Origin: Sphingomonadales bacterium UBA2683
GTDB lineage: Bacteria; Pseudomonadota; Alphaproteobacteria; Sphingomonadales; Sphingomonadaceae
Direction of reading: 5' to 3'
Assembly (NCBI GenBank): GCA_002354635.1
Contig: DELZ01000001.1
Span: 483,085 to 547,084 of the forward strand
DNA: 64,000 nucleotides
Shown: one piece after another, positions 42,493 to 53,971 of the stretch
Numbering within the stretch: position 1 is the stretch's first letter
Layout: each line of letters starts with the position of its first letter
Notes under the pieces: generated by a model
Database searches by the model: none
Told to the model about the DNA's origin: nothing
Seen by the model: only the letters and a program-made list of their open reading frames with translations
Translations under genes and position numbers: made by a program

Positions 42493-44454
42493 ATGATTTT
42501 GGGAAAATCTTTCGGGGGCCAGAGCCGATTGACATTCCGCAGTATCCTTCGGGGATGGCTGTGCCTGTGTCTGATCGCGCTCATTCCCGCCGGAACAGCC
42601 CAGGCCCAGACCGTCACCACCTACAGCAACACGACGACAGCCGCGATCAACGGCTCGACCACCTGCACGGCGCCTCTCGTCCGCAATTTCACGGTCGGCA
42701 CGAGCTATGTGGTGTCGGATGTCGATCTGGGAATCATCGCCAGCCACAGTTGGCGCGGTGATATTGGCCTGACCCTGCAATCACCGGCGGGCACCAGAGT
42801 GCAGCTGGTTACCGGAGACACGACCAATGGCGGCAGCGCAGACAATCTCAATGTCCGCCTGAACGATAGCGGCACCGAAGTCGTCAACGTGACAAACAGC
42901 AATCACAACACCAACAATCCGCCCTATGCCAATAATTTCATCCCCAATGCGCCGCTCAGTGCTTTCAGCGGAGAGAATTCGCTCGGCACATGGCGGCTTG
43001 AAATTTGTGATAATTTTCCAGGCTCTGATGACGGTTCCTTCCGTCGTGCCGATCTGTACCTGACCAGCACGCCGGCCAACTATGCGGACTTGTCACTCAC
43101 CAAGACATTTGGCGCGACATCGGCCAACACCGGAAAATATACCCTGTCGGTAACCAACGCCTCGGCATCGACCTTGTCTGCGACAGGCGTCACCGTGATT
43201 GACACATTACCGAGCGGGGTGACGCTGACCAGCACGTCCGGCGTCGGCACTTTCAGCGGTGGAATCTGGACTTTGGGTACAGCGATTGCTCCGGGACAGA
43301 CGCTGTCGATCGATCTCAACGTCACCATCACCGCGACGTCGGGCACGATCACAAATATCGCACAGATCCGTTCCTCTTCCGCTGTCGATATCGATTCAAC
43401 TCCCAACAACGGAGTCACCACCGAGGATGACTATGCCAGCGTCAGCTTTACCGCCGGCGGGCGCCTGCCGGGCTATGTCCCGCCCCTGACTGCGGTATGC
43501 TCGGTTGCCAATCAGATCAGTTTCAGCTGGGCCTCGCCCACCACTTGGTCGCCTTCGGGTTCGTTCAGCCACAGTTACAGCGTCACGGGTCTGGGCAATC
43601 TGGTCTTCAATGTTACACAACCGCCGAACGGATTCGCCAACAGCACGCCGGCCATCACAACCGACAATAGCGGCGGCGGCGCAGCCGGCACCCAGGCGCT
43701 CTATTTCTATATGAACAACGGCAATGAAACGCATGTTTCCAGCACCACTTTCACCCTGCCAACCGCGGTGCCGGGTCTGCAGTTCAAGATTTTCGACATC
43801 GACTATGCCGCCAACCAGTTTACCGACAAGGTGACAATAACCGGCACCTACAACGGGGCCACTGTCCTCCCGACCCTGTCCAACAACACCGCCAATTATG
43901 TCAGCGGCAACAGCGTGATCGGCGATGGCGCATCGGGCGCGACCGACCCGTTCGGCAATGTCGTGGTGACCTTCACATCGCCGGTTGATTCCGTGACCGT
44001 CATATACGGCAATCATCTGCCGACAACCCCGACAGCCTCCGGTAATCAGGCGATGTCGATCCATGATATCACCTTCTGCCGTCCTTCGGCGACCGTGAGC
44101 GTCACCAAGATCAGCTCGATCCTCAGCGATCCGGTCAATGGCACCACCAATCCGAAGCGTATTCCGGATGCGGTCGTGCAATATTGCATACTTGTCAGCA
44201 ACAGCGGTTCGGCGACCGCCAATTCGCTTGTCGCAACCGACAGTCTGACCGGTCCGTTCACCTATACGCCGGGTTCGATGAGAAGCGGCAGCAATTGCGG
44301 ATCGGCGGCGACGGTGGAAGATGACGATGCGACGGGCACCGACGAAAGCGACCCTTATGGCGCGTCTCTGGCCGGCTCGACGATCACGGCGACCGCGGCA
44401 AGTCTGGCTCCGGCAAGCAGCTTCGCGCTGACATTCAAGGTCACGCTCGACTAG
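42493..44454 (+). CDS. Secreted P-domain / DUF11-repeat surface protein
   Basis: 653 residues with a signal peptide ending TAQAQ (about residue 39). A proprotein-convertase P domain (about 40-195, with IASHSWRGDIGLTLQSPAGT and GTWRLEICDNFPGSDDGSF) is followed by one DUF11-type beta-sandwich repeat (about 197-315), a Thr/Ser/Gly-rich middle region and a second DUF11 repeat (about 535-650). No protease domain is present, so the P domain probably serves as an adhesion module. Likely exposed on or released from the cell surface. The stop codon shares CTAG with the converging yaiI gene. Confidence 0.83.
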   Translation: MILGKSFGGQSRLTFRSILRGWLCLCLIALIPAGTAQAQTVTTYSNTTTAAINGSTTCTAPLVRNFTVGTSYVVSDVDLGIIASHSWRGDIGLTLQSPAGTRVQLVTGDTTNGGSADNLNVRLNDSGTEVVNVTNSNHNTNNPPYANNFIPNAPLSAFSGENSLGTWRLEICDNFPGSDDGSFRRADLYLTSTPANYADLSLTKTFGATSANTGKYTLSVTNASASTLSATGVTVIDTLPSGVTLTSTSGVGTFSGGIWTLGTAIAPGQTLSIDLNVTITATSGTITNIAQIRSSSAVDIDSTPNNGVTTEDDYASVSFTAGGRLPGYVPPLTAVCSVANQISFSWASPTTWSPSGSFSHSYSVTGLGNLVFNVTQPPNGFANSTPAITTDNSGGGAAGTQALYFYMNNGNETHVSSTTFTLPTAVPGLQFKIFDIDYAANQFTDKVTITGTYNGATVLPTLSNNTANYVSGNSVIGDGASGATDPFGNVVVTFTSPVDSVTVIYGNHLPTTPTASGNQAMSIHDITFCRPSATVSVTKISSILSDPVNGTTNPKRIPDAVVQYCILVSNSGSATANSLVATDSLTGPFTYTPGSMRSGSNCGSAATVEDDDATGTDESDPYGASLAGSTITATAASLAPASSFALTFKVTLD

Positions 44455-44918
44455 TCGCGGCGTTTCAGCCGCACCAGGATTTCATCCAGAGACGACAGAA
44501 AGCGGGACCGGTCGGCCTTGCTGAACGGCGGCGGACCACCGATATTCTCTGTCCCCATCCCGGCGCGCAAATCGGCCATGATCGCCCGTGTCGCTACTGC
44601 GGCTCCGATGGAGTCGGCGGTAAACGGCTTGCCGTTCGACCCGAGCACGGCCGCCCCCGCCTTCACGCAGCGATCCGCCAGCAAAATATCCGAGGTAATG
44701 ACAACCGTACTGTCGCCGGTCCGCTCGGCGATATAGTCGTCGGCGGCGTCAAAGGCATCGCTGACCACGACCCGGCTAAACAGCGGGTGATCCGGCACCC
44801 GGAACGGACTGTTGCTGACGATCACTACCGCCACATCATGGCGTTCGGCCACCCGGTAGACTTCATCCTTTACCGGGCAGGCATCCGCGTCGACGAGGAT
44901 GGTGATCGAATCCGCCAT
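44451..44918 (-). CDS. YaiI/YqxD-family protein (DUF188)
   Basis: 155 residues from ATG 44918. The opening ILVDADACPVKDEVYRVAERH and the TSDILLADRC and GLPF-like NGKPFT patterns define DUF188/YaiI, a PIN-like nuclease-type fold of unknown role. It starts 8 bp after the DEAD-box helicase stop on the same strand, so it is likely co-transcribed with it. Confidence 0.92.
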   Translation of the reverse strand: MADSITILVDADACPVKDEVYRVAERHDVAVVIVSNSPFRVPDHPLFSRVVVSDAFDAADDYIAERTGDSTVVITSDILLADRCVKAGAAVLGSNGKPFTADSIGAAVATRAIMADLRAGMGTENIGGPPPFSKADRSRFLSSLDEILVRLKRRD

Positions 44919-44926
44919 CAATCGGT

Positions 44927-46900
<1,974 letters not shown>

Positions 46901-46999
46901 AATGTTTGTATTCCGTGGCAAAAGTGAAAGCCGCGCGGAACTGCCAGTCGCCTGCGGTTTATGAAGATCATGTTGTTATTAAACGGTCCGTGTCGGGGA

Positions 47000-48184
47000 T
47001 CATATTGCCTTACCGGCAGCATGGCCACTCGCCCAAGCCCATTGAAAATTATAGCCACCGAGCCAGCCGGTGACATCAACGGCTTCGCCAATAGCATAAA
47101 AACCGGGTACTTGCCTAGCTTCCATATTTTTGGAGGATAATTCCGCCGTACTGATGCCGCCTGCGGTGACTTCGGCCTTGGCAAAACCCTCGGTTCCATT
47201 CGGCATGAAGCGCCAATGGGACAGGCGTCGCGCCGCCTCATCCAGCTTCTTGTCGGTCAGATTGCCCAATTCGCCTTCCAGCGCGATCCGTTCGATCAAA
47301 GTCTCGGTCAAACGGGCAGGCAGATGCGCGTTAATCGCCTTTTTCAGGGAAAGCCGGGGCAATTGCTGCTTCGCTTGGCTAAGCCAGTCCCCAGCCAAAT
47401 CTGGCAGAAAATCAATTTCAACCGATTCGCCATGCTGCCAGTAAGATGAAATCTGCAGGATCGCAGGCCCCGACAAGCCTTTGTGCGTAAACAGGGCCGC
47501 TTCCCGGAACGCGGTTTTTCCGCATCGCGCGATCACCGGTGCGGATACGCCGGACAGCGAGCGGAACAGGGTTTCTTCCCCACCCAGAGTCAGTGGCACC
47601 AGCGCCGGTCGCGGCTCGACAATCTTCAAGCCAAACTGGCGGGCCAGATCATATGCGAACCCGGTTGCGCCCATTTTCGGAATGGACGGCCCGCCGGTGG
47701 CCACCACCAGCGACGGAGCAAAGGCAGTCTCCCCGCCATATTCCACCCGATAACGCCCGTCGCTATGGCTGACCGCGGTGATCGCCTTGCCCAGCGACAG
47801 GCTGACCGACTCGGCCGGACATTCATCCAGCAGCATCGCGACAATCTGCCGCGCGGAACCGTCACAGAAGAGCTGTCCCAATGTTTTTTCGTGCCAGTCG
47901 ATGCCGTAACGATCAACCAGCGCGACAAAATCATTCGCCGAGTAGCGGCTCAGGGCCGATTTCGCGAAATGCTTGTTCTGCGACAGATAGCGGTCCGGCG
48001 CAGTACCGATATTGGTAAAATTGCAGCGTCCGCCGCCGGAGATCAGGATTTTCTTGCCCGGTTCGTCGGCATGGTCGATCAGCAAAATCTTGCGACCGCG
48101 CTGTCCAGCCACGGCAGCGCACATCAGGCCGGCGCCACCGGCTCCGAGTATGATTGCGTCATGATGGGTTGGGACTTTGGGCAT
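47000..48184 (-). CDS. HI0933/BaiN-family flavoprotein
   Basis: 394 residues. The FAD-binding Rossmann motif is GAGGAGLMCAAVAGQRG near the N-terminus, followed by ISGGGRCNFTN and the C-terminal YNFQWAWASGHAAG typical of the YhiN/HI0933 family. It is an NAD(P)/FAD-dependent oxidoreductase of unclear substrate; BaiN members reduce dehydro-steroids. Two-dinucleotide-binding domain layout as in the family. Confidence 0.92.
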   Translation of the reverse strand: MPKVPTHHDAIILGAGGAGLMCAAVAGQRGRKILLIDHADEPGKKILISGGGRCNFTNIGTAPDRYLSQNKHFAKSALSRYSANDFVALVDRYGIDWHEKTLGQLFCDGSARQIVAMLLDECPAESVSLSLGKAITAVSHSDGRYRVEYGGETAFAPSLVVATGGPSIPKMGATGFAYDLARQFGLKIVEPRPALVPLTLGGEETLFRSLSGVSAPVIARCGKTAFREAALFTHKGLSGPAILQISSYWQHGESVEIDFLPDLAGDWLSQAKQQLPRLSLKKAINAHLPARLTETLIERIALEGELGNLTDKKLDEAARRLSHWRFMPNGTEGFAKAEVTAGGISTAELSSKNMEARQVPGFYAIGEAVDVTGWLGGYNFQWAWASGHAAGKAI

Positions 48185-48327
48185 GGATTGGCGTTAGCTC
48201 ACAAATATGTCGAAAAACAGATTGCGAGTGCCGCCCATTTCGGGCCCGTTGCTTCTGCTCGGGAATTTTTTTGTCGCCCGTGCTCCCGGGCGGACTGCCA
48301 ACCGTAGCTCGCGAAGCGAGCGAAGGT

Positions 48328-48403
48328 TGGTGGAGCCTAGCGGGATCGAACCGCTGACCTCTTCGCTGCCAGCGAAGCGCTCTCCCAGCTGAGCTAAGGC
48401 CCC
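48328..48403 (-). tRNA. tRNA-Ala (GGC anticodon)
   Basis: 76-nt cloverleaf on the minus strand. The anticodon stem-loop is CTTCG-CTGGCAG-CGAAG, giving anticodon GGC. The acceptor stem GGGGCCT pairs with AGGCTCC allowing one G-T pair, the T-loop is GGTTCGATCC, and the 3' CCA is encoded. Confidence 0.95.
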
Positions 48404-48453
48404 ATTTGAAGAGCGCCTTTAATCCAGACGCCCTCCAATATGCAAATCAAAAA

Positions 48454-48780
48454 TCAGGTGTCGGCCGGTTCGTCGTCACCTTTGCCCTTGCTGACGCCCA
48501 GATCGTCGTCACCACCGAGGTCAACTTCATTGTCCGGCGATGGATCATCGTCATCAATATTGATGTCCAGATCATCATCGTCGACCGAATCGGCTTCCTT
48601 CTTGGCGTCCTTCTTGGGCGCGGCTTCAAATGGCATCGGCTGCTTGGATTTCAGCACCGCTTCCGGCACAAAGCTTTCACCGCATTCGACGCAGGTCGCC
48701 GGATCTTCCTTGCCGAGATCGTAAAAGCGCGTTCCACATTTCGGGCATGTGCGTTTTGTGCCCCATTCCGGTTTAACCAT
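48454..48780 (-). CDS. FYDLN acid-domain zinc-ribbon protein
   Basis: 108 residues. It begins MVKPEWGTKRTCPKCGTRFYDLGKED and carries a C-x2-C...C-x2-C zinc ribbon (CPKC, CVEC), then a highly acidic tail (DDDDLDINIDDDD). This matches the FYDLN-acid family of alphaproteobacteria, whose function is unknown. It lies beside aroA and is divergently transcribed, as commonly found in this class. Confidence 0.9.
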   Translation of the reverse strand: MVKPEWGTKRTCPKCGTRFYDLGKEDPATCVECGESFVPEAVLKSKQPMPFEAAPKKDAKKEADSVDDDDLDINIDDDDPSPDNEVDLGGDDDLGVSKGKGDDEPADT

Positions 48781-48963
48781 GGCTGGTGTCCAAATCCTGT
48801 CTAAATCAATTCGTTTATAGGTAAGTCTGCTCTGCGGCGATTCAAGTCTCGCCAAAATCAGCCGCGAAATCCGGCGCGCCTTGCCATAGCTTTGCGGCGC
48901 TGTCAAAAGCCGTTTGATATTCCTGCACGAATCATTTGTGCGTTCCGCTAACAAAGCTCTGAC

Positions 48964-50313
48964 ATGACCAGCAACACTCCACAGCCAGCCACGTTCAAAC
49001 CGTCTGGCGCGCTTTCCGGCAAAATTTCGGTTCCGGGCGACAAATCCATTTCGCACCGGGCCTTGATATTCTCTGCCCTGGCCGTTGGCAAAAGCCGGAT
49101 CACCGGCCTGCTCGAAGGCGAGGATGTGCTGGCGACCGCCGACGCGCTGCGGGCGATGGGCGCCAGAATCGATAAAAAGGATGATGTCTGGACGGTCCAT
49201 GGCGTCGGTGTCGGCGGCCTGATGCAGCCGGATACCGCGCTCGAGATGGGCAACAGCGGCACATCGACCCGATTGCTGATGGGATTGATTGCCTCGCACG
49301 CGATCAGCGCCACCTTCATCGGCGATGCCAGTCTGACCAAGCGCCCCATGGGCCGGGTGATCGAACCGCTGTCCCGGATGGGCGCAGACATTCAGGCGCG
49401 CGAGACCGCCGACCACAAGGCCTGCCTGCCGCTTACGGTAAGAGGCATTTGTCCTGCTATCCCGGTTGCATATCGCCTGCCCGTGGCATCGGCCCAGGTC
49501 AAATCCGCAATCCTGCTCGCCGGCCTGAATACGCCGGGTATCACCCGAATCGTCGAACCTGTGCTGACGCGCGATCACAGCGAAACCATGCTCCGGGGCT
49601 TTGGCGCGCAAATCAGCGTCGAAACCGATGCCGAAGGCTGCCGGGTGATATCCCTGACCGGCGAGGCGGAACTGGAACCGCAAAAGATCAAGGTGCCGGG
49701 CGATCCGTCATCTGCCGCATTCATGGTGGTTGCAGCGCTGATCATTCCCGGATCGGATATCATCATCGAGAATGTCGGCATCAATCCGACCCGCGCCGGC
49801 CTGTTCGACGTTCTGCAGAATATGGGCGGCGATATCAGCTTTGGCAAAAAGCGCACCGTGGGCGGCGAACCGGTTGCCGACATTCGCGTCCGGCACAGCC
49901 TGCTCGCCGGCATCGACGTGCCGGCCGCCATCGCCCCCAGCATGATCGACGAATTTCCGATATTGTTTGTCGCCGCGGCTCTGGCGGACGGCGAAACGAC
50001 CACCCGCGGCCTGCACGAATTGCGGGTCAAGGAATCCGACCGCCTGTCGCAAATGGCGAAAGGCCTCGCGCTTCTCGGCGTGAAGCTGACCGAGAATGAT
50101 GATGGTCTGGTGATCGAAGGCAGCGGTGGCAAACCGCTGACAGGCGGACAGGCGAAGCCGGTAATCGAGACCGCACTGGATCACCGGATCGCGATGAGTT
50201 TTGCCGTCGCCGGCATGGCAACCAAAGGCGGGCTTTCGATCGATGATATCAGGCCTGTCGAAACCAGCTTTCCCGGGTTTGTGGACCTGGTGATGAAATT
50301 GACCGCCAAATGA
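48964..50313 (+). CDS. aroA: AroA, EPSP synthase
   Basis: 449 residues. The two phosphoenolpyruvate/shikimate signatures are clear: GDKSISHRALIFSALAVG and MGNSGTSTRLLMG near the N-terminus, and LRVKESDRLSQMAKGL near 360. It joins shikimate-3-phosphate and PEP in aromatic amino-acid synthesis. It resembles the class II (glyphosate-tolerant, Agrobacterium-type) form by its length and GDKSISHR phrase, but tolerance is not shown. Overlaps the next gene by 4 bp. Confidence 0.96.
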   Translation: MTSNTPQPATFKPSGALSGKISVPGDKSISHRALIFSALAVGKSRITGLLEGEDVLATADALRAMGARIDKKDDVWTVHGVGVGGLMQPDTALEMGNSGTSTRLLMGLIASHAISATFIGDASLTKRPMGRVIEPLSRMGADIQARETADHKACLPLTVRGICPAIPVAYRLPVASAQVKSAILLAGLNTPGITRIVEPVLTRDHSETMLRGFGAQISVETDAEGCRVISLTGEAELEPQKIKVPGDPSSAAFMVVAALIIPGSDIIIENVGINPTRAGLFDVLQNMGGDISFGKKRTVGGEPVADIRVRHSLLAGIDVPAAIAPSMIDEFPILFVAAALADGETTTRGLHELRVKESDRLSQMAKGLALLGVKLTENDDGLVIEGSGGKPLTGGQAKPVIETALDHRIAMSFAVAGMATKGGLSIDDIRPVETSFPGFVDLVMKLTAK

Positions 50314-50570
50314 TCGACGGATTTACAGCCAATGTCATCGGTATATTGGGGAGCATCCTTATCGTTGCCGCCTATGCCTATAATGTCTACGCCAAGTCGG
50401 TGAATGCCTTTGTCTACAACGGCACAAACCTGCTCGGCGCGCTTTTGCTCACCCTCTCGCTGCTTGTGCATTTCAATCTGGCCTCGCTGCTGCTCGAAAT
50501 CGTCTGGATCATCATTGCCGTGGGCGGCCTTGTCAAAGCCTCGAGGGACCGAGCGAGACAAGCATCATGA
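50310..50570 (+). CDS. CBU_0592-like small membrane protein
   Basis: 86 residues with three hydrophobic segments (about 7-25, 35-55, 58-75). The sequence NVIGILGSILIVAAYAYN resembles the CBU_0592 family of short membrane proteins, function unknown. It is locked between aroA and cmk by ATGA overlaps on both sides, so it is clearly expressed with them. Confidence 0.8.
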   Translation: MIDGFTANVIGILGSILIVAAYAYNVYAKSVNAFVYNGTNLLGALLLTLSLLVHFNLASLLLEIVWIIIAVGGLVKASRDRARQAS

Positions 50571-51211
50571 TCATCGCCGTCGACGGACCGACCGCTTCGG
50601 GCAAGGGCACGATCTCCAAGCAATTGGCAAGGCACTTTGCGCTGCCCTTCCTCGATACCGGCCTGCTCTATCGCGCCGTCGGCTGGACGCTCAGCGAACA
50701 GGGCGGCGACGCCGACAATGCGGCTGATGCGCTGGCGGCCTGTGATTTTGCTGGCAGCCTGCTCGACAATCCGGACCTGCGCAGCGAAGTCATCGGTGGT
50801 CTGGCGAGCCGGGTTTCGGTCCATCCGCAGGTCAGACAGGCGCTGGACAAGCGTCAAAAGGATTTTGCCTACCAGCCGGGGGGCGCCGTTCTGGACGGTC
50901 GCGATATCGGGACGGTCATCGCCCCCGATGCCGATGTAAAGATATTCGTGACAGCCTCTGCCGAGGCGCGTGCGGTCCGGCGTTACGAGGAGATGAGGCA
51001 GCGCGGCGAACAGGTCAATTTCGACGATATTCTTGCTGACATATTGGCACGGGACGAACGCGACCGGAACCGCGCCACCGCCCCGCTCAAGCCCGCCGAA
51101 GATGCAGACTTGCTTGATACAACCGATTTGACTATAGACGCCGCCATTCAGCAGGCAATCGCCTTGGTGAATGCGAAGACAAGCGGCCGGCGCGACAAAG
51201 ATCCGGCATAG
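50567..51211 (+). CDS. cmk: Cmk, cytidylate kinase
   Basis: 214 residues. The P-loop reads DGPTASGKGTISKQLA, with FLDTGLLYRAVGW and VLDGRDIGTVIAPDADVKIFVTASAEARAVRR, the cytidylate-kinase signatures. It phosphorylates CMP and dCMP. Start overlaps the previous stop (ATGA). The aroA-cmk-rpsA order is conserved in proteobacteria. Confidence 0.96.
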   Translation: MIIAVDGPTASGKGTISKQLARHFALPFLDTGLLYRAVGWTLSEQGGDADNAADALAACDFAGSLLDNPDLRSEVIGGLASRVSVHPQVRQALDKRQKDFAYQPGGAVLDGRDIGTVIAPDADVKIFVTASAEARAVRRYEEMRQRGEQVNFDDILADILARDERDRNRATAPLKPAEDADLLDTTDLTIDAAIQQAIALVNAKTSGRRDKDPA

Positions 51212-51419
51212 CAGACAAATGATGCGCTAGACGGACTGGTCAGGAACCGGTTCGGTCTTGGCGCAGCTTTTTCTGTTTGTGCTTAGCCTTGCATCTACCA
51301 ATTATCGGCGGTTTTCTGATGGATGCGGCGGTCACATGCGGTGGCCGCGGCAATTTTGGTCCAAGACCGGCGGAACCAACCGCCTGGCCAGAAAAATTGA
51401 CTATCAAGGATTGAACCAT

Positions 51420-53123
51420 ATGGCCTCAACGGCATTTCCAACCCGCGACGATTTCGCGGCAATGTTAAACGAATCACTCGGTGGCGAAGACCAGGGCTTT
51501 GAAGGCCGCGTCGTCAAAGGCACCGTAACCGGCATCGAAAATGACATGGCTGTCATCGATGTAGGATTGAAATCAGAAGGCCGTGTGGCGCTGCGCGAAT
51601 TCGCCGCCCCCGGTCAAAAAGCCACTATTTCCATCGGTGACGAAGTCGAAGTCTATGTCGACCGCATCGAGAATGTGAATGGCGAAGCCATGCTGTCCCG
51701 CGATCGCGCCCGTCGCGAAGCAAGCTGGGACAAGCTGGAAAAAGAATATGACGAAGGCAATCGCGTCGAAGGCGTGATCTTCGGTCGGGTCAAGGGCGGT
51801 TTCACCGTTGACCTTGACGGCGCCGTGGCCTTCCTGCCCGGTAGCCAGGTCGACGTCCGTCCCGTCCGCGACGTGACGCCGTTGATGGACATCGCGCAGC
51901 CCTTCCAGATCCTCAAGATGGATCGCAAGCGTGGCAATATCGTTGTCTCGCGCCGCGCCATTCTCGAAGAAACCCGCGCCGAACAGCGTTCGGGCCTCAT
52001 CGAGAGCCTGGCCGAAGGTCAGGTTACCGAAGGCGTGGTCAAGAATATCACCGATTATGGTGCCTTTGTTGACCTTGGCGGCATCGACGGCCTGCTGCAT
52101 GTTACCGATCTTTCCTACAAGCGGGTCAACCACCCGAACGAAATGATCAACATCGGCGACACGCTGAAAGTCCAGATCATCAAGATCAACAAGGACACGC
52201 AGCGTATCTCGCTCGGCATGAAGCAGCTGGAAAGCGATCCGTGGGACAGCGCGACCGAGAAATATGCGGTTGGCACCAAGCTCACCGGTTCGGTCACCAA
52301 CATTACCGAATATGGTGCTTTCGTCGAACTGGAGCCAGGCATCGAAGGCTTGGTCCATGTTTCCGAAATGAGCTGGACCAAGAAGAATGTTCACCCGGGC
52401 AAGATCGTCTCCACCTCGCAGGAAGTGGAAGTCATCGTTCTCGAAGTCGATACCGAAAAGCGCCGCATTTCGTTGGGCCTCAAACAGGCTCAGTCCAACC
52501 CCTGGACCGACTTTGCGGATACGCATCCGGTCGGCAGCACGGTTGAAGGCGAAGTCAAGAACGCGACCGAATTCGGTCTGTTCATCGGCCTCGAAGGTGA
52601 CGTCGACGGCATGGTTCACATGTCCGATATCGCATGGGGCATCTCCGGCGAAGACGCGCTCAACCTCCATCACAAGGGTGAGCAGGTCAAGGCGATCGTT
52701 CTCGACATCGATGTCGAAAAGGAACGCATCTCGCTGGGCATGAAGCAGCTTGAAAAAGGTGCGCCCGCGATGGGTGGGGCCGACACCGGCGGCCTCAAGA
52801 AAGGTTCTGTGGCAACCGTCACCGTACTGGAAGTCCGCGACGGCGGCCTCGAAGTCCAGATGGGCGACGATGGCGCAACCGGCTTCATCAAGCGCAACGA
52901 TCTGGGCCGCGATCGCGACGAACAGCGTCCCGACCGCTTCCAGGTTGGCCAGAAGCTCGATGCGATGATCACCGGTTTCGACCGTTCGAAGAAACCGAAT
53001 TTCTCGATCAAGGCGCACCAGCTGGCGGAAGAGAAACAGGCTGTGGAACAGTTCGGTTCGACCGATTCCGGTGCGAGCCTCGGCGATATCCTCGGTGCTG
53101 CACTGAAAAAGAAGGAAGAATAG
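51420..53123 (+). CDS. rpsA: Ribosomal protein S1
   Basis: 567 residues from ATG 51420 with AAGGA upstream; a longer open frame from 51258 is rejected because it adds 54 residues with no S1 homology. Six S1 RNA-binding domains are present (repeated patterns such as GVVKNITDYGAFVDLGGIDG and GSVTNITEYGAFVELEPGIEG, each followed by KRISLGMKQ). S1 brings mRNA to the 30S subunit. A 207-bp leader separates it from cmk, and a terminator follows. Confidence 0.97.
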   Translation: MASTAFPTRDDFAAMLNESLGGEDQGFEGRVVKGTVTGIENDMAVIDVGLKSEGRVALREFAAPGQKATISIGDEVEVYVDRIENVNGEAMLSRDRARREASWDKLEKEYDEGNRVEGVIFGRVKGGFTVDLDGAVAFLPGSQVDVRPVRDVTPLMDIAQPFQILKMDRKRGNIVVSRRAILEETRAEQRSGLIESLAEGQVTEGVVKNITDYGAFVDLGGIDGLLHVTDLSYKRVNHPNEMINIGDTLKVQIIKINKDTQRISLGMKQLESDPWDSATEKYAVGTKLTGSVTNITEYGAFVELEPGIEGLVHVSEMSWTKKNVHPGKIVSTSQEVEVIVLEVDTEKRRISLGLKQAQSNPWTDFADTHPVGSTVEGEVKNATEFGLFIGLEGDVDGMVHMSDIAWGISGEDALNLHHKGEQVKAIVLDIDVEKERISLGMKQLEKGAPAMGGADTGGLKKGSVATVTVLEVRDGGLEVQMGDDGATGFIKRNDLGRDRDEQRPDRFQVGQKLDAMITGFDRSKKPNFSIKAHQLAEEKQAVEQFGSTDSGASLGDILGAALKKKEE

Positions 53124-53154
53124 TCCTTCGTCCCACGGGACCGGATTACCAAGA

Positions 53155-53184
53155 AGCCCGCGCCTGCAAAGGGGCGGGCTTTTT
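53155..53184 (+). terminator. Rho-independent terminator after rpsA
   Basis: Stem of about 10 bp with one mismatch (53155-53164 with 53171-53180), loop TGCAAA, then a T run to 53184. It lies 32 bp after the rpsA stop codon. Confidence 0.85.
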
Positions 53185-53352
53185 CTTGGCCCTGTCCCAT
53201 TTCACATCAGTTTTCCACTAAACTGCCAAGACCATTGAAAATAGACGTGTTTTCTGGCATCTATCGACTCTAAAAAATAAAAGGCATCAAGATCCTTGGA
53301 ATTTCCAACAAGGGAATCCAGTGGGTCGACCCAGAATCGGAAAGGCGCACCG

Positions 53353-53634
53353 ATGATACGTTCTGAACTACTGGACAAACTTGCAGAAGAAAATCCGGAA
53401 CTGAAACCGGATGAAATTGAAAAGATCGTCGACCTCTTCTTTAGCCAGATCAGCCAGAAACTGGCCGAAGGCGGCCGCGTCGAATTGCGCGGGTTTGGCG
53501 CGTTCTCGACTCGCCAGCGCAAGCCGCGCATCGGTCGCAATCCACGCACCGGCGAATCGGTAGAAGTTCCGGCCAAGCGCGTACCTTATTTCAAGCCCGG
53601 CAAGGAAATCCGCGAGCGGCTGAACAAGGGCTAG
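53353..53634 (+). CDS. ihfB: IHF beta subunit
   Basis: 93 residues from ATG 53353, preceded by AAAGG. The HU/IHF fold has RVELRGFGAFSTRQRKPRIGRNPRTGESVEVPAKRVPYFKPGKEIR split as expected across the DNA-binding arm, with the IhfB-type GRNPRTG turn. With IhfA it bends DNA at specific sites. Its place downstream of rpsA matches the standard proteobacterial order. Confidence 0.95.
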   Translation: MIRSELLDKLAEENPELKPDEIEKIVDLFFSQISQKLAEGGRVELRGFGAFSTRQRKPRIGRNPRTGESVEVPAKRVPYFKPGKEIRERLNKG

Positions 53635-53638
53635 TTTC

Positions 53639-53650
53639 CGGAATATTCCG
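53639..53650. promoter_or_regulatory. 12-bp palindrome directly after ihfB
   Basis: CGGAATATTCCG is a perfect palindrome 4 bp after the ihfB stop, without a T tract, so not a terminator. It lies about 90 bp before tRNA-Leu and could be a binding site; no regulator can be named. Confidence 0.3.
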
Positions 53651-53731
53651 AAATAATGCGTCTCCGCACTTGACCGCGCGCGCGCAATAATGCTTGTCGC
53701 TAGTCTCCGGCGGACAGTCGGAGCTACCGGT

Positions 53732-53818
53732 GCGGACGTGGCGAAATGGTAGACGCAGCAGACTTAAAATCTGCTATCCGAAATGGGTGTGCGGGTTCGA
53801 GTCCCGCCGTCCGCACCA
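53732..53818 (+). tRNA. tRNA-Leu (TAA anticodon)
   Basis: 87-nt cloverleaf with long variable arm as in class II tRNAs. The anticodon stem-loop is AGCAGA-CTTAAAA-TCTGCT, giving anticodon TAA. Acceptor stem GCGGACG pairs with CGTCCGC, T-loop GGTTCGAGTCC, and CCA is encoded. Confidence 0.96.
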
Positions 53819-53971
53819 GCTTAGAACCATATTTATCAGGATGCGATTGCACAGGTCGCAAATCCGTCCAGCATCACAAGACAGGTCGGCTGAGTAACTC
53901 GCGTCCTCGGCAAAATACACAGCCCCAGAGTTAAGCTTTGTCGGACCGGCAAAACCTTCTAGACAGACGCG

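Noticed and set aside
48271..48290. Hairpin near 48271-48290 as a terminator for the tRNA-Ala or BaiN-like region
   Set aside because: The stem is followed by A residues on the strand of the tRNA, and the T run lies before the stem on the other strand, so neither strand has the order needed for an intrinsic terminator.
51573..53018. A 481-codon open frame on the minus strand
   Set aside because: Fully antisense to rpsA and without a recognisable domain.
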